64,000 bases of DNA from Acholoe squamosa (taxonomy: Eukaryota; Annelida; Polychaeta; Phyllodocida; Polynoidae): the NCBI GenBank assembly GCA_949317995.1, contig OX439047.1:45633505-45697504 (forward strand), given 5' to 3'. Below are positions 24,178 to 35,557 of the stretch, in pieces. The notes beneath the pieces were generated by a model. The model was not told the DNA's origin, searched no databases, and worked only from the letters and a program-made list of their open reading frames with translations. Numbering within the stretch: position 1 is the first letter of the stretch; each line of letters begins with the position of its first letter. The translations under genes and the position numbers were made by a program.

Positions 24178-25330
24178 AGAGCTTGTACAGAGCCACCAAA
24201 ATCACTTCTTGATTTGTCTTTGTCATTTTTTTCTGTTGTTATTGTTTTTCCTTTTTGTTATTACCCCACTTCGCCGCTGGTCCCCACCCCATTGAAATAA
24301 GCTTGACTGCTTGCCAGGAACAGATAAACCAAAAGAGGCTATACATCAGAATATGTACTAAATTCAATGTTAACTCGATTTTCTTCTTTGAATTTAATTT
24401 CTTTTATATTTTGAGGCCTATAGATATCAGAAAAGTCCCTGTTGTCCAACTTATCCTCCAATCTTCATTGTAATTAAAAAGGAATATAAAAGAAATTTTA
24501 CCATAATCTCATCAAAGTGCTTGGGCCTTAGCAACATGACTAAGATAGAACCGCCATTACCTTGAGCTTGATCATAGGTGTAAAATAACATACCGGTAAT
24601 CATATTATATACTGGTGGTACCATTCAACATTTTTCAAAAGCAGATGTGTATATAACAGCCCGTACTCAGTATAATATCAAACTACCACCTAACAAGTTA
24701 AATATGTCAGTAGAAACTTTCCAATCGGCGATCTTTGGACGTCCATGGCTGTATCTAGGTCACAGGTCAAAGGTCATGGCCGTATTACGTCATAGGTATG
24801 GCCCCACATCACTAGAGGGTGCCACAAGCCCATCAGTTGCCATCACAAGCCCCTTGCTTGTCCTGTAGGGGGAGGGGGTACCAGAGATGTAGGCCTATGG
24901 GTATTTTTATCAGTATATAGATGCTAATGCCCCAAACTCTAGTGGCGAAGCCACTAGTTTTCTTTTAAATATTCTGTATCTTAAATATGCTGTATTTGGA
25001 GAAGGACTGCCAAATATGTCGTTCATAGAAAACACCCATGAGTGACACACTTTTGGAAAACCTCATATAAGCTTAGTGTACAGAAACTATGTGGCACCAC
25101 TGGTGTAGAAATATGTCATCTACTCATACCTTGTAGGGCCACTTCTCCTTGCATGATTTTGACAATCCATATTCCAAAGTGATCCCCTTATCATAATCCT
25201 TAACAATGAACATTTCATCCTATGGATTTGTACACAAACAGCTAATGTATGTGAATAAATATATTAAGTACCGGACACTTTCTGGGTCACTAAATTGTCC
25301 TTTTAATTGATGGTGCAAAGCCAAGTTCAT
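24178..25330. other. no gene recognised; small hairpin near 24938
   Basis: CTAGTGGC GAA GCCACTAG at 24939-24957 is a perfect 8-bp stem with a 3-base loop. No protein-like frame was seen. Confidence 0.4.
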
Positions 25331-25560
25331 TCTAGAGGTGTTCGCTATTGGTCTATCGTAAAAGCAAGGTATCCTTCTGCCTGATATTACTTTTATATTT
25401 TATGTTGTGTTAGGCCTGTGAAGTGACTATATTCCTAATAACTTAAAGTCTCATTGGGGAGTTATGTCAACAGAGTCCTGGGTGAATGCATACGTTTTCA
25501 GATCTATAATTATGCTACCAGTTCAATGTATAGATTCACCATTAAGGGCGTCTTTAACCC
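25330..25560. repeat. fragment of the dispersed family seen at 38260-38790
   Basis: Shared blocks include 'agcaaggtatccttctgcctgatatt' and 'ggggagttatgtcaacagagtcctggg...tctataattat'. In the 38-kb copy a foldback element (38336-38652) is inserted between these blocks. Confidence 0.55.
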
Positions 25561-25809
25561 AAATTATACTAATGACAGACTTTTGGCATAATAGGATTGA
25601 AAATGTGTACATAATGTCTTGTATGCCCAAATATGCACCATTTCAAATTTGGTGGTGATCAAATGATAGTGTCCAGTGATATTAGGTTTTCAATATTGAC
25701 CTACTTGTAGGTCATTAGGAGAATCCACTGTGTGGAACTGCATAAAATGACCAGATTCATTTTTCCAATATGCCTTTTTGTCTATTTTCAGATTTTGTAG
25801 TATTCTGGT

Positions 25810-25823
25810 TGCCATGGCAACCA
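25810..25823. promoter_or_regulatory. palindromic RFX X-box-like site
   Basis: GTTGCCATGGCAAC is a perfect inverted repeat and fits the RFX X-box consensus. The same word is at 7758-7771, with imperfect versions at 46479-46493 and 61691-61703. Since the contexts look repeat-derived, function is unproven. Confidence 0.4.
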
Positions 25824-26101
25824 TACAAAAATTGGTAAGCAACATGATCTTTGACTTATATAGAATCTTTAATGGAGGAACTTTAAAATATGATTTAAAT
25901 ATAAAATGCATCTTATTTTCTTAAGAGGAGGGGGTCTGTGTCCTTTATGGTACTGTAAGTGACCTACATGTAGATCGTTAGTATAATCTGGGTTAAGTAG
26001 CCTTGCTGAGGTCATAAAGCTAATGAGGCTAATTAGGCAACAGAAATATGCCTGATATGATCTTATCCGTTCCATGAAAGGATGGATCTAAGTGTATAGT
26101 A

Positions 26102-26195
26102 AGTTCATTAAGGTACTGAATGATTAGTATGGTCATTAGGGATAGGTTAGTTCATTAAGGTACTGAATGATTAGTATGGTCATTAGGGATAGTAG
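26102..26195. repeat. two-unit tandem duplication, about 50 bp
   Basis: TTCATTAAGGTACTGAATGA through GGTCATTAGGGATAG occurs twice back to back, essentially identical. Confidence 0.9.
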
Positions 26196-27390
26196 GAATT
26201 GTCTATACTTTATTTCATTAAACACCCTCCCACTCTACCCTTTGCATTAAGTAATGAGAAAAGTGTATAATTATGTGGAATCATGTTCATCGAATCCAAA
26301 TATCCTTGTTCCAAACACGTTCATCTATAGTTGAAAGTTATGAGCTGCTTAGTTATTCTATAAGGTAACCATTCATAGGGAAGACAGTGCACTCAATTTC
26401 TCCTTTGATCATATCATTCCTCTATTTTACAATGTTCTTAACTTAAGCATGATGGCATAATTCGATAAATTGAGATACCATATTATACTTAACACAAAAC
26501 AATGGCAAATGATAGCTCATGAAAGCACAGATAAGATTGGAAGGTTTAAAAGATTTAAAACATCTGGTTAATTTCACCAAGTTTAAAATGAAGAAGATCA
26601 CAATTCCTGATTTTTGCACCCAAACAAAAATGTTATGTAGGTTAAAAAACAGAGGGGAATAATAAATCAGATCAATAGGATCCATACCGGTAAATAGTAA
26701 AGCCTCCCTTTGTCCTGCCATAAATACCACATGCTTGAAAATGATGTACAGGTTATTATAGGAAGAAATAGAACCATTTCTATTACAGTCATGTCTCACT
26801 TTACAAGCCACCTCTGTTTCAGATGAAATTTACTAGTTCCTGAATCGACTGGTTCTTTGAATCAGAATTACAATAGAATTCAAAGGTTATAATTCAATCT
26901 TTTCAGAGAGATTAAATCAGTTGACTTTTTGAGGACCGATATAATGAGACAAGACTGTATTTATATTGAGGGAACAAGCCTCCTTTGACCCTGTGATAAA
27001 TGTCATATGTTTGGTGCAGTGTTTATGTGTGTGAGATGGCGAGGGGAGGGAGGGATGGTGCACTAAGGCAGGGGGGTGTCTTGTAGTAGGGTCAGATTAC
27101 AAAAAGACCTAGAACCAGCACATATCACCCACAGGGAAAAATGGTGCCCCTGGATGAACCCTTTATCCTACTAGATCCTCACTAACAGGTAAGGGCAGAC
27201 AGAAGGTGTTGGTGCTCATATCAAGTATCAAGAATATTTTGGGTTATTTCTGTGCATATAGGTACTATCAATTTCGGAGGTTAACTTCATTACAACTTCA
27301 CAATTGATATCTCGCTGATATTATGTGTGTTATTCTTTCCTTTCTGTTTTATAGCAGGAATAAGGCACTTAATCATGGCCATGCTAATGC
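26196..27390. other. no gene recognised
   Basis: A 122-codon minus-strand frame at 26443-26811 has no recognisable pattern and is not called. Nothing else was seen. Confidence 0.4.
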
Positions 27391-28735
27391 TCTAGACTGT
27401 ATTGAGAAATTGAGGGACCTTAAAGGTCAAAATCTAGCCTGTATGGAGTGTATTACACTATTCAAGTAACCTTTTAAATGGGTGTTTAGGCCAGAAAGTC
27501 CCATACAACACTCTACTAGCACGTTAATTGGTGTGGGATGTAACTGATATATTATCATCTGCTTCTGATATTGGACTATTGAAATAGTATGCGATACTGA
27601 ATGTTGATTTACGAAGATCCTTTATCATCTTAACAGAGCAGTGAAACATGACTCAAAAACAGAGCAGCCATCTGGATGCTGTTGTGAAAAGATTGGGAAT
27701 TGGATTCTCACTGTGGCTGACTCATCTTCCAATTCCCTTAATTTTCCACCCTGGGAAGCCATTTCCCACCGTATTCTGTAAGGTAACTGGACACCTCGGA
27801 AGCAGGGCCACCTCGGAAGCAGACACCTCGGATGCATAGACACCTCAGAAGCAGACATCTCAGAAGCAAATAACATTTCTAGATGATTGTTTTAATAATT
27901 CTAAAACATATTTTTGGCTAATTTTGCCATTCTATGATACTACGGCGTAGGGACAGTATCATTAGGGTTGTTGTCCTTTCAAATTCTATAAGAAGAGATG
28001 GATATTATCACGGTTTTATCTGCTTCCGAGGTGTCCCTGCTTCCGAGGTGTCCTAATGCCTGCTTCCGAGATGTCTGCTTCCGAGGTGTCCCTGCTTCCG
28101 AGGTGTCCAGTATTCTTCTGTAAAGCTAACTCACCTTCCAGTTCCAACAATTTTCCAAACTGAGAAACCACTTCCCTTATACCTTATACTCTAATGGAAT
28201 TGACTTCCTCTGAATCGGAAAATTGAGTGACTGGTTCCATGATTGGTTCCACCTCCTGAACACTTCCCATTACAAAACAACATAGAATACTAAGTTGCTG
28301 ATTGAATACATGTTGGGTGTAATGGTGAGGTCAAAACACTCTGGTCTGACTCAAATCTTATCACAGTAGGTGGTCCTAGTGCCTATGCATGAACTTATGG
28401 ACAGTGGTGCCCCTAGTATTGCAAAGATGAGGGTGGGTATTCACTCTCATCTTTGCAGTACTAGGTGGCTAGAGCATCTATAGTAAAAAGCATAGAGAGT
28501 AGGGCCACCTATTGTGATACAAATTGACCCAGACCAGAGTGTCTTGCCTTCATATATAATATACTTAACCTTGTACTAGCAGCATAGAAGTCAGTGTCTG
28601 TGCTTCCCATAGTAGGTAGGCCAGGGAATTGGAGGAAGGAAAGACACAGGAATTGGTTTCTACTTGGGAAGTATTCACGACACCCAAACCACTTCTTAAG
28701 CCAATAGGTACAATTACCTTTTGGGAACAGAACAG
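27391..28735. repeat. dispersed repeat block, copy A
   Basis: This matches 38797-39690 in order: 'gagaaattgagggacctta', 'ctctactagcacgttaattggtgtgggatg', 'gagcagccatct', 'catagaatactaagttgctgattgaatac', and 'gacacaggaattggtttctacttggg'. It differs mainly by the insertion at about 27790-28108. A CACCCTCCTG end near 28759-28768 resembles the CAGGAGG MITE termini. It is non-coding. Confidence 0.75.
27790..28108. mobile_element. insertion with inverted arrays of ACACCTCGGAAGCAG
   Basis: The left side has about five consecutive variants of GGACACCTCGGAAGCAG on the plus strand. The right side has about five variants of the reverse complement (CTGCTTCCGAGGTGTCC), around a spacer of about 150 bp. 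The paralogue at 39150-39175 lacks it, which gives an empty site. The sequence just outside both ends is similar (TATTCTGTAAGGTAACT on the left, TATTCTTCTGTAAAGCTAAC on the right). That suggests a target duplication of roughly 17 bp or more. It is non-coding. Confidence 0.8.
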
Positions 28736-28957
28736 AAAATATTTCTGTCCTTTCACAACACCCTCCTGGTGTGTTTCCCATGTTAAAACACCTCAAAATA
28801 TAAGTACTTACATTTGAAACACCTACTATTCTGTCTGTTTCGGGTCTAAGCACAAATTATGAAAATGTTTACCATGAACCTTTTAGTGTTTGGATGAAAT
28901 AAGCTTTTGCCTTCTAAACATATGAAGTACTCAAATGTTTAGACTTGAAATATATTA

Positions 28958-29900
28958 CACTGAAAAAAGTCTTCCTGACAAAGTGACATGTATACCTATG
29001 TCAACTTGATTTGACACAGAGACATGCACATATGTCACCATGACAACTGTAGCACACAGTAATCCTCATAGTATTTGACATGCCTTAAAATGCCATGTCA
29101 TCTGTGAGTTGACTAGGGTCACGGCCATGTTGAAGGCACTTGACGTATGATGGTTTGACATACATAATTGTTCTAGGATATTCCACTATGTGGGGCAAAC
29201 TACCACTTTGGTATCAGGATTAATCACTACCAAGAGGTACTACCAACACTTGAGGCATTTGATGTATCTGTGTCATTTTGTTTTCATGAAGAATAGATCA
29301 CTAAGATTTGTAAATACTATCAATGAATGATAGTGAATTCTATTTCATTATTAAATTTGCATTTGTTATTGAACATTAAAATAGATGCCCACAATCCTGA
29401 ATTCTTCAACAGGAGAGGCTAGACACCTTATGTGTGGGTCAGTGAAAAATACCAAAAGATAGTATGCTAACCCACAATCTATAATCTCAGTATCTACAGT
29501 ACATGGAGAAATATGACATTGCCATGCACCTCCATGCCCTTGTCTTATGGACTGTATAGAGGTCCTCAGTCAAGTATAAGTTCTGTAGATAGAAAAAGGT
29601 GCCTTGTTGTTGCAGGTCTGTGGGACTATGATATTCCCTGCCTTCTATTATAGGCCTGCCTCGATTGAACCATTGGTACATAGCTATTGACTGCTCTTGA
29701 CCCTTACACAATTGTCTCACAGTATTACCTAGCACTCAGGTGCATGGATCAGAAATATGTGACATGTCTTCATTATGCATGTCAAGTGGAGTTGACGAAC
29801 CAAATGTGAGAACGTCAACCTCATTTGACATGCCTTAAGTAATATGTGTCATGAGGGAGTCAAATTGTGACCTTTGCAGTATGTGTCAAAGCGATCAGTG
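28958..29900. mobile_element. EnSpm/CACTA-like non-autonomous element with TGACA subterminal repeats
   Basis: It begins CACTGAAAAAAG and a matching CAGTG end is at 29896-29900. Within about 150 bp of each end are many TGACA/TGTCA words (for example GTGACATG, TTTGACACA, GACATGCC, GTCAAATTG) in both orientations. Inverted CACTG termini with dense subterminal motif repeats are characteristic of CACTA elements. No transposase is encoded. The right terminus shares only a few bases with the left, so its exact position is less certain. Confidence 0.55.
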
Positions 29901-31099
29901 TTCTTCTCTCTGTGTAGACATAACTCCATCTATGTTCATATCCTCATGTCAGTTATCACATACATGACCAGTTTTAATTTCACTTCATCCACACTGCGTC
30001 CACCTTGATATAAAATACATATTCAAAGTAATAAAAGAAAATTTGATTTGGTAAATTTTTATCCTGCCTCTTCTTTTATTTCCGAGAGCCAGTGTTAATG
30101 CAATAAAGATAGTGCTTTACATTGTACCTTCAAGGGAACATTATGATACATAGCCGAATCATAGAAACTTAGATCAAGTTTCCCTGATATGCTTAATATC
30201 ATGTATCTTTTAGACATCAGGGTTATTAATCCTCTCCAGAAGCAAATCTGATCTAATCCCGGTCCGCTATATTGGCTTCTTAAGGACTTGGCTACTGTTG
30301 GGAACATGTTCAGATTTAAGAGAGCGACCATTTCTTAACAACAGGGAGGGTGGTTGGTGGGTTTGCGTACGAAACAAATGTTGACCTCCTCTTGAGGGGG
30401 TAAAATCTTTTTGAACCCCCACCCATAAGGGACGAAAATCACGCACAAACATGCCCTTTTAACCTATAGTAATACATGGGGTTTTCCACTGAAAAGAGGT
30501 GAAATTATTTTGACCCCCCCCCCATCACAGGGGTTGAAAATAAATCTGACCCCCCGGTCAAGGGGCTGAAAAAATTCTGATCCCCCCTCTCAACCCAACA
30601 GCCCCCCCCCCTTTTGTTAGAAAATGATCACTCCCTTAGTGCAGTATGATGATACCTCCACACAACACCCTAGAGGGGGAAATGGAAGCTGGCATGAATG
30701 CAGACAATTTGAAAACTGAGAAAGCCATGGCTTCATACTCATAGTAACAGAGTTGATAAAATTGGCATGCTAGTGTGGCTTTTCCGGAACTAGTATTTTT
30801 TCATCAGACTCTCAGCGTGAACTGAATGGCATCTAATTCTTTCAGCTAAATGTGTGGTGCATACAACTGTGCATGCTATAATGATAATAATAATAATAAT
30901 TGGACTGACAGGCAGGTATTAATAGTGCTATTGGTCTTATAACAATATGGCAATTTGCTACTAAAAAAGGTGATGTTTAAAAATATCTATGACTGCATAT
31001 ACTTCATCTCAGCTTATACCACGATTTCTGGGTTACACAGTGCTTTTTGGTGGCTATTCCCATACACATATCTGTCGATATTGCACACCCTATAGGCTG
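29901..31099. other. no gene recognised; C/A-rich tract and (ATA)n
   Basis: 30500-30615 contains several CCCCCC runs and 30880-30900 a short ATAATA microsatellite. No protein-like frame was seen. Confidence 0.4.
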
Positions 31100-31229
31100 T
31101 AACATCAATTTTGTAAAGCAGTGCGGTTATCCATGGATAACCCACACCCGTGCGCTTATTCATGGATAACCGCACGCCTCTCATGTCCTTCCATGTCATA
31201 TGTTACATGTTAAAACCAATGATAGTCTT

Positions 31230-31304
31230 GACCAGGGCAGGGCTCGAACCTGCAGCCTAAGACCCCTAGTCCAACTCCCTATGCACAGTGCGCCACAGGG
31301 ACTG
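31230..31304 (-). repeat. tRNA-like head, minus strand
   Basis: On the minus strand it begins GTCCCTGTGGCGCACTGTGC and has box B GGTTCGAGCCC (complement of 31240-31250). It is the counterpart of 19818-19889. Confidence 0.6.
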
Positions 31305-31415
31305 ACGAGAAATGCTCGGTTCGAACCAGGTCTTGCTATGATACAAAGCTGTGTGCGCTGTCGCGCGAGGTGTATTATACACAAACATAACCGTGAGACG
31401 CAGTGAATGGAAAAG

Positions 31416-31489
31416 GCGCGGTGGTCTAGTGGTTAGCACGTTGTGCTCAGCCGTCAGAGGTACATGGATCGAGCCCCGCTCCGGGCGCA
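31416..31489 (+). repeat. tRNA-like head, plus strand
   Basis: Box A TGGTCTAGTGG at 31422-31432 and box B GGATCGAGCCC at 31466-31476 are spaced as in a tRNA-derived pol III promoter. The counterpart is on the minus strand at 19590-19515. I do not call it a functional tRNA because no acceptor stem pairing was evident. Confidence 0.65.
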
Positions 31490-31745
31490 TCTTTTTTCGC
31501 CGTGTGCACTGTCGCTGTCCGCTGCCGGGCGAGGAGGTGTATTTAGTACACAAACATAACAACGAGACGCATCTTTTTTCGCCGTGTGCGCTGTCGCTGT
31601 CCGCTGCCGGGAGAGTAGGTGTATTCAGTACACAAACATAACAGCGAGACACATTAAAATCTTTAGCCATGTGCCACTGCCTGTCCAGGCCGAGACGGCT
31701 GCTGTCGCTGTCCACTGCCGGGCAAGGAGGTGTATGTACCTGTGT
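31490..31745. repeat. tandem array, about 80-bp unit
   Basis: Units run from CTTTTTTCGCCGTGTGC.CTG through TGTCCGCTGCCGGG and on to GTACACAAACATAAC, repeated about three times with variation. Long open frames on both strands here are by-products of the repeat. In copy 1 (19.6 kb) the corresponding region is not expanded in this way. Confidence 0.75.
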
Positions 31746-31850
31746 ACACACACTATGGCTGGCTTCGATCGAGTCCCGGGGAGGGGGAATAATTTTTGTT
31801 TTCAACTTGAATTTATTGGTATTATATTGATTATTTATTGGTTTTGTGTC

Positions 31851-32182
31851 ATGAGTTATCCATTGGTTACTTGTTCATTATTCCTAAAATCCAGTGTCCC
31901 TTTAGGTCATAATCCCTTGACAGAGCACGGCTGCTAGATATTTGTCACACACTACGATTGGAGACTGCCTACTATGAAGTGTATACCCCCTACGAACCAG
32001 TCCACTTGTAGTAGGGGGGAGTGGGTGACTCTGTATTACCTACGATTGCCCATACAATGCATGCCTATTGCTTCTATATCTGCACCACTCATACTGATTG
32101 ACCCTGTATACTCCAAGAATAGGGTTGTCACGAACTTCTACTGGTAAATCTATCTATAGACAAGGTGCCCTATAGCCCCCCT

Positions 32183-32224
<42 letters not shown>

Positions 32225-33429
32225 TCATGGGGATCATGGAGGTTTAGACTCTACCTGAGTGACCCTATGAGTAAACAGTCTTGTAATGGGACACTTTCTG
32301 TTTTCACTTAAGCCATTAAACATTTTACCTTTTTTAAGAAGTCAGTGCTATATCTTAAAATGGTATAGGTGGATGCTTGTATCAATTACACATAATACAA
32401 GCCATAATTAGGCATTTGCACCACTACTAGTAGTAGGCACAAGAGAGTGCAGAAATGGATAGTGTCCGAGTTTTGGTCTTTAACACCATACAACTGAGAC
32501 TGCAGGCTCACTGCATGGTAGGGATCAAACATACCTATACAGATCTATACATGTAAGCATTCCAAAATGCCAGAAAAATGGTGTGCATAGAACAAGTGCA
32601 AGAGTGATTCAAGATACTGGTCTAAAGAGCACATGATAGGTGTGGAGTTTTTTAGATTTTCCAAACCAAACTTGTCTATACACCCCATGGATCCCATAAC
32701 TAAGCAAGGTCTTGAATGGATCAAAGCCTGCAGTAAACCGGATGATAGACTGAATCTAAATCAGATTGCAGAGGATTACAGAAAAAAACACAAGATATCT
32801 TTATATTTGCTCTAAGGTTGGATTGTGACTTTGGCTATTGTGTCTATACACTTTGTTCCTGGTAGGGTAGATTCAGCACAAATCAAACACTTAACAAATC
32901 TTACTTCAGTGAGTGACAATTCTTTTATAACAAGGGGGGGACTGGTGGGTTTCAGAAGGTTGGGTCAACATTTTTTCAGCTATAGTTCAAAAGGGCCAGG
33001 GCCAGTGCCCATGTGGGAGGGGCCAATTTTTTTTCATTTTTTTTATTTTTGCACTCTGGCCCCAAAACTACCCCCGCCCATTGTTGTTAAAAAATTATCA
33101 CTTCCTTTTGTGAATAGGTGTTTTGTGGATGATTTTTGTTGTCCAACTCATATAACCTAATGTGACCTTGACGGGAAAAGCTTTTTTATGGGACATACTG
33201 CATATTTTGGCCACAAATTCAAACACAGAAACATTTTTGGTTATTCGGACAGACGTTTTTGATGGTTCCTAACCTTTGAATGGAACTCCATGATGCAGGA
33301 GCAGTGTGAGACTGGGAGGTCCACATGTTTGTACAAAGATAGACCTAAAGTATATGACCGATGCACAGTGCAGACAGTGTTCCAGTTTACCTGAATCTAC
33401 CCTTTTACCTGCATGCACCACCCCAGACC
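31851..33429. other. no gene recognised; (AC)n at 32182-32219
   Basis: A clean AC microsatellite lies at 32182-32219. G-run and T-run tracts lie near 32930-33050. No protein-like frame was seen until the LINE segment starts. Confidence 0.45.
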
Positions 33430-33590
33430 AGCAGTGATAGAAACAGTAATGACCCAGATACACAATGGGGCTTCATGTATAATGTTATTATCAGTTACCT
33501 AGATGATAGTTGCCCTATCAGGACAACAGTGATTAAAAAGAAAGCTATGCCATGGATAAGTCGTGAGACTATTAAATTAATGACAGGCAA

Positions 33591-34304
33591 TTGCTTATAA
33601 GGGAGCAAAATCGTGATGGCAATAGGAACCTAGTCCTTGAAATCGGCCGTAGGAGAAATAGAATACAGCGCCACCAAAACAACAGCAAAAGTGACTGGGT
33701 CGGTAGACTATTGGAAGAATATAGAGGTGATCCTGTATGCTTTTGGCGAGAAATTAATAAAGTAGTGAATCCCAAGGCTAAGAGTAGTGATATTCAGCTT
33801 AAGTATCGTCATACGGGTGCTGTAATAGTCCCGGATGAGGTAGCCAATTTCATAAACACATACTTCTCAGATATTGGTGAAAAGTTGTATAATAATATGG
33901 TTAATGGTATTATGCCTGCAATCCATAATGAATTCCCTGCCCTTGTGATACTTGACGATGTACCTGACTTGGATATCACCAAGTTTATTAATGAGTCTGT
34001 GGTCCTTAAACTTGTACGAGGTATCAGTGTAAACAAATCATGTGGTCTAGACAGTGTCAATGCAAGTGTATTAAAAGACGCTTTCGGTATAATGACTAAA
34101 CACCTTTGCTCTATATTTACTAATTCAATCAATATAGGATCCTTTCCAAGATCCTCTGTTAATGGTATGCTGGTTCCAATAGCAAAAAAGGGAAATCTGT
34201 TTCATATCAGAAATTGGCAGCCTATAACATTGCTGTCGTTACCTGGAAAGCTACTTGAAAAAAAGTCAACAATGTTATTTCCCAACATCTTGAGGACAAC
34301 ATGA
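33591..34304 (+). CDS. LINE ORF2 fragment, N-terminal half of RT
   Basis: This is the longest intact piece of the LINE upstream of its first frameshift. It holds the VANFINTYFSDIGEKL linker and the first RT blocks, ending out of frame after the KLLEK block because of an indel in an A-run. It cannot make a working enzyme alone. Confidence 0.7.
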   Translation: MLIREQNRDGNRNLVLEIGRRRNRIQRHQNNSKSDWVGRLLEEYRGDPVCFWREINKVVNPKAKSSDIQLKYRHTGAVIVPDEVANFINTYFSDIGEKLYNNMVNGIMPAIHNEFPALVILDDVPDLDITKFINESVVLKLVRGISVNKSCGLDSVNASVLKDAFGIMTKHLCSIFTNSINIGSFPRSSVNGMLVPIAKKGNLFHIRNWQPITLLSLPGKLLEKKSTMLFPNILRTT

Positions 34305-34846
34305 TTCTTAATGATAACCAATATGGTTTTTGCAGTGGCAGGAGTACATCTGATGCTGTGTTTAATGTTAAAAAAGATAGTATGGACAGTGGGGAAGTAA
34401 CAGCTGCATGTTTCATCGATTTTTCCAAAGCATTCAATTGTTGTCACCATATTACCCTAATACAGAAAATTGACCAATTAAATCTACATCCAAAAATCAA
34501 AATTTGGTTAAGTGGTTATTTGAAACATCGAAGTCACAGTACATTTGTAAATGGGAAAAAATCACAACAAAGAGAGGTAAAATTCGGGGTCCCACAGGGG
34601 TCCACATTGGGCCCCTTGTTGTTTATTATCTACGTCAATGATCTACCTGATATGTTAGTAAATTGTAAGAGTGTGATGTATGCGGATGATCTTGTAATAT
34701 ACGTTTCAAGACCGAACGGTCTAGATGCTTGTGCATTATTGCAGGGAGATCTGGATAGGGTACAAAACTGGTGCAATAATAACTACATGACTGTGAATGC
34801 TGAAAAAAAGCACTGGTATGTTTTTATGGATCAAAATCTAAATTGA
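34301..34846 (+). CDS. LINE ORF2 fragment, RT catalytic half
   Basis: It contains RT motif A (FIDFSKAF), the GVPQGSTLGPLLF block and the YADD catalytic motif, then WCNNNYMTVNAEK. A second frameshift ends the frame before the SKSKL / YLGV segment, which continues in another frame from about 34832. Confidence 0.75.
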   Translation: MILNDNQYGFCSGRSTSDAVFNVKKDSMDSGEVTAACFIDFSKAFNCCHHITLIQKIDQLNLHPKIKIWLSGYLKHRSHSTFVNGKKSQQREVKFGVPQGSTLGPLLFIIYVNDLPDMLVNCKSVMYADDLVIYVSRPNGLDACALLQGDLDRVQNWCNNNYMTVNAEKKHWYVFMDQNLN

Positions 34847-35048
34847 GTAATCTGGATGGCCCTAATCTACTAATGGGGGGTAACAGCTTCCGGTGTGTAC
34901 AAATTACAACTATCTTGGTGTAGATTTGGATAGTAGACTCACTGTGAATTGTCATGTGAACAAAGTCAAGAAGGTCATAGGGAATAGGTTGCACAAATTA
35001 AACAAGATTAGATTTCTTATTGGTCAGAGGTAGGCGGAAAACGTCTTT

Positions 35049-35119
35049 TGGAGAAACTGGGACTCGAACCCGGGACCCTCCAAGTTCGAAGCGGAAGCTC
35101 GTCCTCTGAGCTACTTCCC
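35049..35119 (-). repeat. tRNA-like module, unit 1
   Basis: The minus strand reads GGGGAAGTAGCTCAGAGGAC at its start and has box B GGTTCGAGTCC (complement of 35060-35070). Of the tRNA-like heads in the window this is the most tRNA-like, but it lies in a repeat and is duplicated at 35557-35486, so I treat it as SINE-derived. Confidence 0.65.
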
Positions 35120-35485
35120 CTGACCTGACGTTCTCTACCTTCCACCTACGCCTGGATCAGTGTGATACCGATAGGGAACATGTGACTATCCGGTGACCCG
35201 CCCCTGCGGATCGGCCAACCGGGCACGGGAAATCATGTTCCCCTACACAGCCCCCAACCAGCTTCGCCCACCGAATTAACCAGCACTGAGTCACACACAG
35301 CTTATAGATTTTCCTGTTCCCAGGACAACTGTGGGTGCCACCTGTTTCCAAGTCTCCCAGTGCTAGCAGGTCGAAGAGCTTGCCGTATCACACCAACCCA
35401 GGGACCGAGCTCCGTAGCCCCCCCTCACGCGGGTCAGGACTACTCGGTTTCTCCACCAGTGTAGAGGTCGGCGGAAAACGTCTTT

Positions 35486-35557
35486 TGGAGAAACCGGGAC
35501 TCGAACCCAGGACCCTCCAACTTCGAAGTGGAAGCTCTTCCTCTGAGCTACTTTCCC
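35486..35557 (-). repeat. tRNA-like module, unit 2
   Basis: Second copy of the module, with box B GGTTCGAGTCC (complement of 35497-35507) and box A TAGCTCAGAGG. It differs from unit 1 at scattered positions. Confidence 0.65.

Larger units (their letters stand above)
31100..31850 (+). mobile_element. composite repeat with two tRNA-like heads (copy 2)
   Basis: Order: hairpin tail (GGTTATCCATGGATAACC at 31123-31140), minus-strand tRNA-like module (31304-31230), plus-strand tRNA-like module (31416-31489), an expanded tandem array, then an AT-rich tail. This is the inverted equivalent of 19370-20010. The left module shares the flanking phrase GACGAGA..GCT.GGTT.GAACCA with copy 1. Confidence 0.7.

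Noticed and set aside
26443-26811. 122-codon minus-strand frame as a host gene
   Set aside because: No motif, no splice context and no conservation evidence. This length is expected by chance in AT-rich DNA.
28509-28853. 114-codon minus-strand frame
   Set aside because: It lies in a dispersed non-coding repeat whose paralogue at 39.5 kb does not keep the frame.
31266-31805. 179-codon open frame on the minus strand
   Set aside because: It lies across the 80-bp tandem array and tRNA-like modules, and its internal repeats mirror the DNA repeat. No protein domain is visible.
35049-35119. Functional tRNA gene
   Set aside because: The pol III boxes are good, but the module is part of a repeated SINE unit with a second copy at 35486-35557, and no clean acceptor stem was found.
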